Shown piece by piece: positions 7,213 through 16,662 of a stretch of 64,000 nucleotides of DNA. The position numbers and the translations under genes were made by a program. How positions within the stretch are numbered: the first letter of the stretch is position 1; each line of letters begins with the position of its first letter. Under the pieces are notes generated by a model. The model made no database searches. It was not told the origin of the DNA and was given only the letters and a program-made list of their open reading frames with translations. This DNA is from JBBIRG01 sp964410965 (lineage in GTDB: Bacteria; CLD3; SB21; JBBIRG01), in the NCBI GenBank assembly GCA_964410965.1, contig CAYPIY010000002.1, positions 496,001 to 560,000 on the forward strand, given 5' to 3'.

Positions 7213-9876
7213 ATGCCGCGGATGTTTTTATTATGGTTTTTTTTCGGGTGGTTTTCACTGAGCCCGGTCAGGGGGGTTGATGATATCAGTTTCTACGGCC
7301 ATCAGCAGGGTTACGACGAAGAGATACTGAGGCAATACCTGATGCTGACCAAAAACCGGAATGTGCTTGATCTGGCTGGAGAATGGACAGTGACCATCGA
7401 CGGCATTACGCGAAAAGTTCAGGTGCCCAGTTGTTATGATTACAGCGGACAGTCGGTTTTCCGGAAGACATTCATTCCGGGTGAGGAATACCGCAATAAA
7501 CATTTCCGGTTTGTTTCGTTCGGTATCAATTTCCGGGCGGATATCCGCATCAACAATGAGTTTATTACCAACGTGAACTACGGATATTCACATATCGAAG
7601 AGGATCTAAGCGAGAATCTGATAAAAATCGGAGAACCCAACACGATAGAAATCATTGTAGACAGCCGGATCAGCGGGAAAACAGGCATACCCACACTTAC
7701 GAGTCTGCTTCAGCCCAGACCGTACGGAGGAATATTCAGGGAAATATTTCTGTTGGCGCTTCCGAAAATCAACATTGAAAAACACAGCCTGGATTACATA
7801 GTCAGCCACGACCTGAAAAAGTGCGAATTTATTGTTCAGATGAATTTCAGGGATTACGATTACCAGTACGCTCTGCGGGATACCGGCCGACAGGCGAAAA
7901 CCGGGGACGATAAACGCCCAATTCGATATATTATAGAATTATTCAACGAAGATGAACCCGAACCTGTCTATTCCAACCGTTACAAAAAATACAAGTATAC
8001 CTGGGAAACGCCCAAAAAGAAGGAAATCAACGAGGACAACATACTGTTGATGGGCAATATGTCCGCCGTAGAAAGCCGGTTTCAGATCGATAAGCCCGTG
8101 TTCTGGAACCCCAACAGTCCATACCGTTACCGGGTCGTGCTGTCACTCATGATCGCCGATACCATGGTTGACCAGATACAGGCTTATACCGGAATCGTAA
8201 AAACCGAAATCACCGACAGAAAAATCATAATCAATTCGCAGTCGGTTATCCTGTCGGGTGTGGAATATTATGAGGACAGTTACGGCCTCGGCAATTCTCT
8301 GAATTATCCCGTTATGGAGCAGGACCTGATCAAAATCAAGGAACTGGGCGCGAATGCCATTTATTTCAGAAACCATCCTCCTCATCCTTATTTTATGGAA
8401 CTTTGCGACCGGTACGGTTTTCTGATTCTGTACCAGATACCGATCGTGAAAATGTCTGCCGGCATGCTCAGCCAGTCCGGACTGATCGAGGACATAAAGA
8501 ATTACTACCGGATGATGATTGGTATGGATCGTCATCATCCCAGCATCCTGGCATGGGGAGCGGGTGAAGACCTTGATTTCAGCCAGGACGGCGCCAGGGA
8601 ATATTTTCAGGTCATTACTCAGACCATCAAAAACCATGACCGCCGTCCGGTATTCGCAACCTCCTGTTTCGGGGGGACTCATGATCAGTTGCTGGAAAAC
8701 ACGGATATAGTGGTGATGGATCTGCGCATCAACGATCTGACCGCGGTCAATCCGTATCTAAACAGGAGCGCTTTCAGAAATCCGGCCGTCGTCGGGGTGT
8801 ACGGGGCCCATGTTTTTTCCAATAATCAGAACGGTTACAGCGATCCGACATCGGTGAAATATCAGGCTAAGTTCATCATTGATATGTTCAGGAGGCTTCA
8901 GGAACTGAAATTTGCCGGGGGGCTGGTGAGGTCATTCAATGACTTCACGGTGAACCGCCCTTATACATTCGCCAACCCCAACTCGGACCGGGCCGTATTC
9001 ACCACAGGGCTTATGACGGATAAACGCAAAGAAAGGATGGCCTTTCAGGTCACCAAGGCGCTTTTTACGGGCGATAAATTTGATGCGATACCGGTAGGAT
9101 CGGTTGAAACCGTTTATCCCAAGACGTATCCTGTTGTCGGGCTCATACTGGTGATCGTGTTTATCGTGTTCTACCGTCGCAGTGAAAAATTCGGCGGACA
9201 TATTTTCCGGTCCATCACCAAGATCCACAATTTTTTCAGCGATGTCCGTGAAAACCGCCTGATCACAATCTGGCCGGCTATGATTATCGGTTTTCTTTCC
9301 AGTGTCGCTCTCGCAACCATGCTTTCAGTTATTTTTTTTGAATTACGCAGGAATCAGATCTTTGATGAAATGCTGGCGGCTTTTTTATTATTTCCGGGTA
9401 TCAAAGGCTGGCTTGATGATCTGATCTGGCAGCCCGATCTTTTTACTTTTTGGGTCAGTTTCATCATTTTCATGAAGTGGGTGGCATTATCGGTGCTGAT
9501 CCATGCTTTCGGTTTTCTGTTCAGGGCGGGTCTGTCTTTTCAGCAGTCCCTGATCAGCGGCTTCTGGAGCGCTTCGCATTACATCGTGCTGATTCCCCTG
9601 GTGATTGTGTTTCAGCGTATCATGTCGGTCGATTTTTTCTTGTTTGTTGCGATCCTTACGCTGATCGTTGTACTTGGCTGGCATGTCATCCGTCTTTTTA
9701 AGGTATTCAGGATCATATACGATACGTCGTGGGTCCGGACCATCCTCATTTTCGGCGGATTAATCATCCTTCTGATATCCGTTTTGAGCGTGTACTACCA
9801 GCAGACTTATTATTCTTTTGACGTAATCGGAATCATCAAAATGATGTATCATTCAGGCAATTATTCTTTCCAGTAA
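7213..9876 (+). CDS. GH2-like exported protein lacking catalytic residues, fused to a multi-span membrane domain
   Basis: The 887-residue protein starts with a signal peptide (about 1-21). Next comes a GH2 jelly-roll sugar-binding domain (LDLAGEWTVTIDG, then a beta-rich stretch to about 200), an Ig-like region and a TIM-barrel region (about 345-625). In active GH2 enzymes the acid/base lies in W-x-x-G-N-E; here W448-G-A-G-E452-D453 has Glu-Asp instead. The nucleophile motif SEYGA reads GVYGAH (V529 in place of Glu). Both catalytic carboxylates therefore appear changed, suggesting a binding or structural pseudoenzyme. From about residue 638 there are five or six membrane helices up to the C-terminus. 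It is first in the operon and ends just before pyrE; its physiological link to pyrE is unknown. Confidence 0.8.
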   Translation: MPRMFLLWFFFGWFSLSPVRGVDDISFYGHQQGYDEEILRQYLMLTKNRNVLDLAGEWTVTIDGITRKVQVPSCYDYSGQSVFRKTFIPGEEYRNKHFRFVSFGINFRADIRINNEFITNVNYGYSHIEEDLSENLIKIGEPNTIEIIVDSRISGKTGIPTLTSLLQPRPYGGIFREIFLLALPKINIEKHSLDYIVSHDLKKCEFIVQMNFRDYDYQYALRDTGRQAKTGDDKRPIRYIIELFNEDEPEPVYSNRYKKYKYTWETPKKKEINEDNILLMGNMSAVESRFQIDKPVFWNPNSPYRYRVVLSLMIADTMVDQIQAYTGIVKTEITDRKIIINSQSVILSGVEYYEDSYGLGNSLNYPVMEQDLIKIKELGANAIYFRNHPPHPYFMELCDRYGFLILYQIPIVKMSAGMLSQSGLIEDIKNYYRMMIGMDRHHPSILAWGAGEDLDFSQDGAREYFQVITQTIKNHDRRPVFATSCFGGTHDQLLENTDIVVMDLRINDLTAVNPYLNRSAFRNPAVVGVYGAHVFSNNQNGYSDPTSVKYQAKFIIDMFRRLQELKFAGGLVRSFNDFTVNRPYTFANPNSDRAVFTTGLMTDKRKERMAFQVTKALFTGDKFDAIPVGSVETVYPKTYPVVGLILVIVFIVFYRRSEKFGGHIFRSITKIHNFFSDVRENRLITIWPAMIIGFLSSVALATMLSVIFFELRRNQIFDEMLAAFLLFPGIKGWLDDLIWQPDLFTFWVSFIIFMKWVALSVLIHAFGFLFRAGLSFQQSLISGFWSASHYIVLIPLVIVFQRIMSVDFFLFVAILTLIVVLGWHVIRLFKVFRIIYDTSWVRTILIFGGLIILLISVLSVYYQQTYYSFDVIGIIKMMYHSGNYSFQ

Positions 9877-9905
9877 AAGTGGTTTATGGAAAACCGGAGC
9901 CATAC

Positions 9906-10487
9906 ATGACGTCTGAAGAAATTCTGGGTATATTCCGCACTACCGGAGCGTTACTGAGCGGTCATTTTATTCTGACTTCCGGGGATCACAGTCCATCCTA
10001 TTTCCAGTGTGCCAGGGTCCTGCAGTATCCGGAGTACGCAAAACGTCTTTGCGGGCTGATCGCCGGCCATTTCCGGGATGAATCCGTTGGCGTGGTCGTG
10101 GCTCCCGCGGTGGGGGGCATCATTGTCGCGCATGAAGTGGCGTCCGCTTTAGGCTGCCGGTGTATGTTCACCGAACGTGAAAACGGCGCAATGACTTTCC
10201 GCAGAGGTTTTGAACTGAAACCCGGTGAAAAAGCACTGGTGGTAGAGGACGTGGTGACGACCGGGGGTTCCCTGAATGAAGTAATTGAATTATGCGTCCG
10301 TTCAGGCGCTGAAGTGGCGGGAGCGGCTTGTTTAGTCGACAGAAGCGAAGGCCGGGCAGTCTTTGCAAGGCCGGTTTATTCATTGTTATCCATGTCTGTG
10401 GAAAAATTTCAATCTCACGTCTGTCCGCTCTGCAAAGCGGGGGTGATGCCCGCTGTAAAACCCGGCAGCCGGGGCCTGAAAACCTGA
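9906..10487 (+). CDS. pyrE: orotate phosphoribosyltransferase
   Basis: PyrE joins orotate to PRPP to form OMP in pyrimidine synthesis. The ATG at 9906 has GGAG six bases upstream and gives 193 residues; a GTG at 9879 would add nine residues and lacks a site. ALLSGHFILTSGDHSPSYFQ is the family start, VVAPAVGGIIVAHEVA is the PRTase core, and ALVVEDVVTTGGSL is the PRPP-binding loop. A C-terminal pair of cysteines (CPLC) is present. It follows the GH2-like gene by 29 bases and is probably translated from the same mRNA. Confidence 0.95.
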   Translation: MTSEEILGIFRTTGALLSGHFILTSGDHSPSYFQCARVLQYPEYAKRLCGLIAGHFRDESVGVVVAPAVGGIIVAHEVASALGCRCMFTERENGAMTFRRGFELKPGEKALVVEDVVTTGGSLNEVIELCVRSGAEVAGAACLVDRSEGRAVFARPVYSLLSMSVEKFQSHVCPLCKAGVMPAVKPGSRGLKT

Positions 10488-10512
10488 GAAACAAATTCAT
10501 GCAGGAGCTCTT

Positions 10513-11298
10513 TTGAGCAAAAAGCCGGATATATCGATTTGTGTTCTGGGCAGCGGAAGCCGAGGAAACAGCACTTATATACGCACGGGAAACAGTCACA
10601 GCCTGATCGATGCCGGCATGAGTTATTCCGAAATCAAAAGAAGGCTTGGATTACTGGGAGTCGATATCGGCCTGATCAGCCGCGTATTCATCACGCACGA
10701 GCATGCCGATCATATTTCTGCGCTGAAAACAATGACCAAACGCCAGAAGATCAGCGCGTATTTTTCATCCAAAACATATCTTCATATCGGAAGCCTGCTG
10801 GCGGATCAGACCGAGATTCATTTTGCCGATCAGCCTTTCGGGTTTGCCGGAATATCCGTTACGCCTTTTCCCGTCAGCCATGATGCAGCGGACCCGGTCG
10901 GTTATTCTTTTGTTTATCAAGGGAAGAAAGTAAGCGTCAGCACGGACCTGGGATATCTGACTCCGGGCGTGCTGGGGCAAATGAAAAACAGCGATGTCCT
11001 TATGATTGAATCCAATCATGATGAGGAAATGCTCTGGAACGGTCCGTACGCCTGGCCACTGAAAGAGCGTATCGCAGGAAAAAACGGTCATTTATCCAAC
11101 CGGCAGTCCGCAGAAGCCATAGAGTCGGTATATCATGACGGGCTTAAATATGTATTTCTTGCCCATCTCAGCCAGGAAAACAACAAGCCTTCTCTTGCCC
11201 TTACGACGGTGAATGATTATCTGAATCCTCGTGTCCGGCACCGTGCGCAGGTTCTTCTGACGCATCAGCAGAACTGCAGCCCTGTGATTCACATTTGA
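10513..11298 (+). CDS. metallo-beta-lactamase-fold hydrolase, WalJ/YycJ-like
   Basis: The 261-residue protein begins with VLGSGSRGNSTYI and carries the metal-binding motif THEHADH, then a later His in FPVSHDA, the Asp of STDLGY, GHLSNRQSAEAI, and LAHLSQENN near the end. This order and the GHLSN and HLSxENN motifs match WalJ/YycJ-like proteins, proposed to be DNA exonucleases with a link to cell-wall control in Firmicutes. The start is a TTG at 10513, chosen because AGGAG lies five bases upstream. It is preceded by pyrE and followed after 16 bases by the next gene. Confidence 0.85.
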   Translation: MSKKPDISICVLGSGSRGNSTYIRTGNSHSLIDAGMSYSEIKRRLGLLGVDIGLISRVFITHEHADHISALKTMTKRQKISAYFSSKTYLHIGSLLADQTEIHFADQPFGFAGISVTPFPVSHDAADPVGYSFVYQGKKVSVSTDLGYLTPGVLGQMKNSDVLMIESNHDEEMLWNGPYAWPLKERIAGKNGHLSNRQSAEAIESVYHDGLKYVFLAHLSQENNKPSLALTTVNDYLNPRVRHRAQVLLTHQQNCSPVIHI

Positions 11299-11314
11299 AA
11301 GAGGTTGAAGAAAC

Positions 11315-13120
11315 ATGAATGAACCATTCGAATCGGAAATCAGCGGAGAGCTCGGCCAGGTATCGGTATCCTCACTGATTGAAACGGATATACGGACCAC
11401 GCGCCATGAAAGTGAATTTCTCAAGGAGATGCTGACGTCATATTACCGGCAATCACTGGCCTATCCTCTGGAGTTTTACAAGAATATTGCTGCCCAGCCG
11501 GTTGATGTCCGGATGGAACTTCGCAGCGATCCGTTCCGGAAAAAAGCCGGACCGTACGTTCACGTGCTTGATTTCAGTGAGACTGAAAGGATCAAATTCG
11601 CTCATGAAGCCGAATGCAACGAACTGGTTGTGTTTCTGCTTTTCGAGCGCGATCTTGAAGTGCTGGAAGCGGTATTCAACAATCCCCGCCTTCCCACAAA
11701 GAATCTGCTGGATTTCATTCATCTTATTAAGGAAAGGGATATCGACCGGGAAGATGATAAGATACTGAAACTGGCGCAGACCATCCTGAAACGAAGGACT
11801 CAGCGTATCGTAAAAGCACGGGACATTCAGGTCAACAGCCAGGAGCCGATCGATCAGGGCAAGCTGATCACGATTTTTACATACCTATGGGATGACGATC
11901 CCCTCATCAGGCAGGCCGGCGGAAATGTACTGTCCATTGTGGACTGGCGGGCGCTTCATGAACTGCTTCAGCAGCCGGATCTGGTTACGAAAATCCGGGA
12001 GCGGGCTCCCAAAATACCGGGGTCAGAGATTTTTCCGCTGATGGAACTCATGATACGGCTTCTGTTGAAAATCCATAAGACTGCGGTCATGCTCGGTCAA
12101 ACCGAGGAAAAGCAATACGATCTCATATATGAATCCTTGTGCGGAAGTCTGAAACAGTGCAAAACCAACCAGCTTTTGCTTTGCAAAGAGGATCCGACGG
12201 ATGAGTTTCATCTGAGTCTTCTTGCATGGTATCATGTCGATACGGACACAGGACTTTCGAAGTTGGCCGCCGAAGCGCTTTCGCTGGAGGACCTCTTTGA
12301 GCTGCTGAGCGATTCATCCACTCCAAGGCGGGTCGTATTGCCGATCCTGGCCACTCTTGAAAAACATCCGGAACAGGGTATCGTGAACAGGATCAGCGAA
12401 GTCCGCATAAGCCTTGCGGAAAGGGACAATAAGAAGCTGAAGGAAATCGAAGTCAGTGTGAACGCATATTTTGATGTTATATTCCAGTCACTCGGTTATG
12501 TGCGGATCAACGACCGCAAAGACGCGGTTCAGGTGCTGAAATCCTCCTTGACCTTTATTCATCAGTATCATGTGGAGTCGGGACATGCGGATATCATTCA
12601 ACTGGGGAATACGGATCAGTTCCTGAACGAAGCGATCAATCATTTTCAGAATTCGATCCAGAAAATGTATACCGATACGAAAAAAGAGCTGTTCAGTGAA
12701 ATGCAGCAGATCCACAGCATGATCGAGCATGTGCTTGACCTTAAATCGTTTAAATTTGACGATGATCAAACGCCCGGCGATGTTCAGCCCGACGCGGAAC
12801 TCATGAACAAGGCCGCGACCATATGGAGAATATCCATCAGCCGGTACCTTGGCCGCATCAAGGATCTTGACGAAATGCTTCACATGAAACTGATTAAATT
12901 CATGCAGGAAATGAATCCATCCGATAAACCCGAACAATTAGAGGACGAACTGCACATCGCTTCCATGGAAATCGAAACAGTCCATAAAGAATCGGTGGAC
13001 TGCATGCTGAAAATACCTTGCCGGGAATGCAAAAGACGCGGCTGCGCTTCGGAAAGGTTTCTGCTTCAGTGCGGATTCCTTCTGGATGAAATGATCAGCC
13101 GTTCCTCAAAATCCAAGTGA
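11315..13120 (+). CDS. unknown 601-residue helical protein with C-terminal cysteine cluster
   Basis: I do not recognise a family. The protein is cytoplasmic-looking, without signal peptide or membrane spans. Residues 100-370 are strings of amphipathic helices that look HEAT-like. Residues 380-540 are more charged and may form long helices. The final 40 residues hold CMLKIPCRECKRRGC and one further Cys, which could bind zinc. The ATG at 11315 follows a GAGGTTGAAG stretch. The stop TGA at 13118 lies one base before the ATG of the glycosylase gene, so the two are probably translationally coupled. That may hint at a DNA-related role, but this is only context. Confidence 0.85.
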   Translation: MNEPFESEISGELGQVSVSSLIETDIRTTRHESEFLKEMLTSYYRQSLAYPLEFYKNIAAQPVDVRMELRSDPFRKKAGPYVHVLDFSETERIKFAHEAECNELVVFLLFERDLEVLEAVFNNPRLPTKNLLDFIHLIKERDIDREDDKILKLAQTILKRRTQRIVKARDIQVNSQEPIDQGKLITIFTYLWDDDPLIRQAGGNVLSIVDWRALHELLQQPDLVTKIRERAPKIPGSEIFPLMELMIRLLLKIHKTAVMLGQTEEKQYDLIYESLCGSLKQCKTNQLLLCKEDPTDEFHLSLLAWYHVDTDTGLSKLAAEALSLEDLFELLSDSSTPRRVVLPILATLEKHPEQGIVNRISEVRISLAERDNKKLKEIEVSVNAYFDVIFQSLGYVRINDRKDAVQVLKSSLTFIHQYHVESGHADIIQLGNTDQFLNEAINHFQNSIQKMYTDTKKELFSEMQQIHSMIEHVLDLKSFKFDDDQTPGDVQPDAELMNKAATIWRISISRYLGRIKDLDEMLHMKLIKFMQEMNPSDKPEQLEDELHIASMEIETVHKESVDCMLKIPCRECKRRGCASERFLLQCGFLLDEMISRSSKSK

Positions 13121-13121
13121 A

Positions 13122-13703
13122 ATGTCCCGTCTTCCTGTTTCGTTTTACCGCCGCCCGGTGAAAACGGTAGCGCGTGAATTGCTGGGTAAACTGTTAATCA
13201 GAAAAACCTATCAGGGAATTACCAGCGGACGCATCGTAGAGACCGAAGCGTATGGCGGAAGCGATGATCCGGCCTCTCATGCCTTTTCCGGATCCGGCGC
13301 GAGAAATGCCGTGATGTTTGAAGAGGGCGGAAAAGCCTATATATATTTTATTTATGGCATGTATTTTTGCCTCAATGTTGTGACCGGCAGATCCGGAACC
13401 GGAGAAGCCTGCCTGATCAGGGCAATTGAACCGGTTGACGGAATCGAACTTATGAAAAAAAGACGCCAAACCGGCGATCCGCGCAGGCTCACCAACGGAC
13501 CCGGTAAACTATGTATCGCGATGGATATTGATTTGAATTTAAACGGATATAATTACAGAGGGAAGGATTTATTTATTTCCGATGACGGTTATCAGCCGAA
13601 AAAAATTTCTTGCTCGGCCAGAATAGGGATCCGTAGAGCTCAAAATTTCTTGTGGCGGTTTTATCTCGAAGGAAACCCTTTCGTAACAGGACATTTTAAA
13701 TGA
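13122..13703 (+). CDS. mpg: 3-methyladenine DNA glycosylase (AAG/MPG family)
   Basis: The 193-residue protein matches the alkyladenine glycosylase fold, which removes 3-methyladenine and related bases from DNA. It shows ARELLGKLLIRK, the catalytic-Glu motif RIVETEAYGG (E43), DPASHAFSG, the beta-hairpin segment YIYFIYGMYFCLNVV and LTNGPGKLC. Length and order are typical of bacterial members. The start overlaps the upstream context as TGAAATG, and the gene closes the operon that begins at 7213. No clear terminator follows, only an AT-rich inverted repeat (13768-13775 with 13786-13793). Confidence 0.93.
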   Translation: MSRLPVSFYRRPVKTVARELLGKLLIRKTYQGITSGRIVETEAYGGSDDPASHAFSGSGARNAVMFEEGGKAYIYFIYGMYFCLNVVTGRSGTGEACLIRAIEPVDGIELMKKRRQTGDPRRLTNGPGKLCIAMDIDLNLNGYNYRGKDLFISDDGYQPKKISCSARIGIRRAQNFLWRFYLEGNPFVTGHFK

Positions 13704-13949
13704 ATCACTTTTCGTATTCACCAAAAATGAAATATTGTTTCTTAATAGTTTACGAATGTTTAAAATATTTCAAATCAAGTTTTTAATTTGAAAAATTCAA
13801 TATTTTTCCTTAAGCTTTCAAGCTTTCGGATAATTCATGAATGATGGCCTGAAATCATGGGTTGGGAAAGTGTTAATTGAAAAGGGTTCTGGTTATCCAT
13901 CAACAGATTTGTTAATGTTTTCCGGATTACCAGGGCGTATAAAAATATT

Positions 13950-16649
13950 ATGGAGAACAATTCAGAGGTTATGGAAAAAAATACGGAATCAAAAGAAACA
14001 CAGGAACTGGCAAAAGTCTATGATCCGAAGGATATCGAGGAAAAGTGGTATAATTACTGGATTAAACACAAATTGTTTCATGCTGAAGTTAATCCGGATA
14101 AAGAACCGTTCTCGATCGTCATACCTCCTCCTAATGTAACCGGTGCGCTGCATATCGGCCACGCTTATAACAATGCCGTTCAGGATATTTATGTCCGGTT
14201 CAAGCGGCTTCAGGGATTCGAAACGCTCTGGTCGCCGGGTACGGATCACGCGGGCATTGCCACACAGACCGTTGTTGAAAAGCAAATTAAAACCGAAGGC
14301 AAAGACCGGAAAAAGCTCGGCCGGGAGGCGTTCGTACAGGAAGTCTGGAATCACAAAGTAAAATACCGCGACCGTATTATCAGGCAGCTGCAGAAAATGG
14401 GCTGTTCCTGCGACTGGGACCGTGAATGGTTTACGATGGATGAGCACCTTTCCAGGGCTGTGACGGAAGTCTTTGTTCATCTTTATGAAAAAGGCTGGAT
14501 TTACAAAGGCAACTATATCGTCAACTGGTGTCCGTATTCCCAGTCAGCGATTTCCGATGAAGAAGTGGAATACAAGGAAGTCAACGGAAAATTATGGTAT
14601 TTCCGATACCCGGTAAAGGATTCGGATGAATCGGTTGTGGTGGCGACGACAAGGCCCGAAACCATGCTCGGAGATACGGGCGTTGCTGTGAATCCCGAAG
14701 ATCCGCGATATAAGCACCTGATCGGGAAAACGGTCGTTCTGCCGATCGTAGGGCGTGAAATTCCGTTTTTTTCCGATCCTTATGTTGACAAAGAATTCGG
14801 GACCGGCGCGGTTAAAGTCACGCCTTCGCATGACCCGAATGACTTCCAGATGGGCAAGCGGCATCAGCTGGAATTCGTGAATATCATGAAACCTGACGCG
14901 ACGCTGAATAATAACGTTCCGGTCGCCTATCAGAATCTGGAAAGGTTTGCCGCACGAAAACAGGTTCTGGAAGAAATGCAGAACCTCGGACTGCTTGTCA
15001 AAACCGAGGATCATGTCAACCGCGTCGGATATTCGCAGCGCGGAAATGTTCCCATCGAACCCCTGGTGTCGGAACAATGGTTCCTTAAAATGAATGATCT
15101 CGCTAAACCCGCGCTGGAAGCCGTTCAGAAGGGCGAGATCCGGTTTCATCCCGAGAAATGGTACAAAACCTACGAACACTGGATGACCTCGATCCGGGAC
15201 TGGTGCATATCGCGTCAGTTATGGTGGGGGCACCGCATTCCGGCGTATTACGACGACCAGGGAAAAGTGTATGTCGCCCGGACACGCGATGAAGCGGAGA
15301 AAAAAGCCGGCACAAAGAATTTGAAACAAGACGAAGACGTCCTCGATACATGGTTTTCTTCCTGGCTGGTTCCGTTTTCTTCCATGGGCTGGCCTGAAAA
15401 AACCAAAGAAACGGATTATTTCTTTCCGACCAATCTTTTAGTCACGGGACCCGATATTATTTTCTTCTGGGTCGCGAGAATGATTATGGCAAGCCTTGAA
15501 TTCACGGGAAAGGTTCCGTTCGACCGGGTGTATTTTAACGGGATTGTGCGCGATGAAAAAGGCCGCAAGATGAGCAAATCACTCGGCAACGGCATTGATC
15601 CGATCGACGTCATTGATAAATTTTCCGCCGATGCGCTCCGTTTCACGCTGGTCGATTTAAGCGCGGAGGGACAGGACATTCATCTCGCGGAAAAGCATTT
15701 TGAGATCGGCCGGAATTTTTCCAATAAAGTATGGAACGCGTTCCGCTTATTATGGATGCACAAATCCAATGTGCCTGACGCGCGGCCCGAATTGCCCGAG
15801 CCGAAACTGATCAATGACCGAGTTGACCGGTGGATTTTGAGCCGCTATTTCAAAGCCGTCGAGGGCATTACCGACGGACTGGAATCATTTAAACTGCATG
15901 ACGCCATGCAGTCCGTGTATCATTTTTTCTGGACGGATTACTGCGACTGGTATCTGGAATTTACCAAAGACCGGCTCTATAACGCTGATGACACCGTTAA
16001 AAAACAGACGCTGTCAACGGCGTTTTATATTATGGAAGGCATTCTTAAACTGCTGCATCCGATCACGCCGTTCATTACCGAAGAAATCTGGCAGAAACTG
16101 GAACCGAGGAATGACGGGGAAAGCATCATGATCTCCGGTTGGCCAACAAAAAATCCGGCGTTGATCAATGATCAAGTCGAAATGGATGTTGAACTGCTAA
16201 AAAGTATCATTGTCGCCGTGAGAAATATCCGTAGCGAAATGAATGTGCCGCCTTCGAAGAAAACGGACTTAATTCTTGTCGCCGGCGATGACCATAACAC
16301 GACATTGCTGATTGACGCGCAGGAGCATATCAGGAATCTGTCGCGAACAGAAAAAGTTACCGTGTCAGCCAGCAAGATGAAACCGAAATTGTCGGCCAGC
16401 GCCGTTGTTTCAGGCGTGGAAATCTATGTTCCGCTTGAGGGCATCATTGACGTGAATCTTGAGCGGCAACGGCTTCAGAAAGAAATTGACAGGCTTGAGG
16501 GCCAGATTCAGTCGATTGACCGGAAGCTGATGAATAACGATTTTATCGCCAAAGCCCCGCCCCAGGTGCTGGAAAAGGAAAAAGCCAAACGTGAAAACTT
16601 CAAACAAACTATAGATAAGCTACAGGGAAGTTTGAAGCAGATGGATTAA
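13950..16649 (+). CDS. valS: valyl-tRNA synthetase
   Basis: ValRS charges tRNA-Val. PPPNVTGALHIGHAYN near residue 66 is the HIGH motif, and KMSKSLGNG near residue 539 is the second class I signature. The editing domain, with TTRPETMLGDTGVAVNP, lies between them. The last 75 residues form the coiled-coil arm typical of ValRS (LERQRLQKEIDRLEGQIQ). Two starts are possible, ATG 13950 (899 residues) or ATG 13971 (892). Neither has an ideal ribosome-binding site: AGAGG is only two bases before the second. The 246-base AT-rich region upstream shows no T-box. Confidence 0.96.
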   Translation: MENNSEVMEKNTESKETQELAKVYDPKDIEEKWYNYWIKHKLFHAEVNPDKEPFSIVIPPPNVTGALHIGHAYNNAVQDIYVRFKRLQGFETLWSPGTDHAGIATQTVVEKQIKTEGKDRKKLGREAFVQEVWNHKVKYRDRIIRQLQKMGCSCDWDREWFTMDEHLSRAVTEVFVHLYEKGWIYKGNYIVNWCPYSQSAISDEEVEYKEVNGKLWYFRYPVKDSDESVVVATTRPETMLGDTGVAVNPEDPRYKHLIGKTVVLPIVGREIPFFSDPYVDKEFGTGAVKVTPSHDPNDFQMGKRHQLEFVNIMKPDATLNNNVPVAYQNLERFAARKQVLEEMQNLGLLVKTEDHVNRVGYSQRGNVPIEPLVSEQWFLKMNDLAKPALEAVQKGEIRFHPEKWYKTYEHWMTSIRDWCISRQLWWGHRIPAYYDDQGKVYVARTRDEAEKKAGTKNLKQDEDVLDTWFSSWLVPFSSMGWPEKTKETDYFFPTNLLVTGPDIIFFWVARMIMASLEFTGKVPFDRVYFNGIVRDEKGRKMSKSLGNGIDPIDVIDKFSADALRFTLVDLSAEGQDIHLAEKHFEIGRNFSNKVWNAFRLLWMHKSNVPDARPELPEPKLINDRVDRWILSRYFKAVEGITDGLESFKLHDAMQSVYHFFWTDYCDWYLEFTKDRLYNADDTVKKQTLSTAFYIMEGILKLLHPITPFITEEIWQKLEPRNDGESIMISGWPTKNPALINDQVEMDVELLKSIIVAVRNIRSEMNVPPSKKTDLILVAGDDHNTTLLIDAQEHIRNLSRTEKVTVSASKMKPKLSASAVVSGVEIYVPLEGIIDVNLERQRLQKEIDRLEGQIQSIDRKLMNNDFIAKAPPQVLEKEKAKRENFKQTIDKLQGSLKQMD

Positions 16650-16662
16650 ATGCGTTCGGAAT

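Noticed and set aside
13768..13793. AT-only inverted repeat TTTCAAAT/ATTTGAAA after the glycosylase gene as a terminator
   Set aside because: The stem has almost no GC pairs and a ten-base loop, so it would be too weak to be called.
13704..13949. Possible T-box leader before valS
   Set aside because: No T-box consensus, no specifier loop and no terminator/antiterminator pair could be found in the 246-base AT-rich region.
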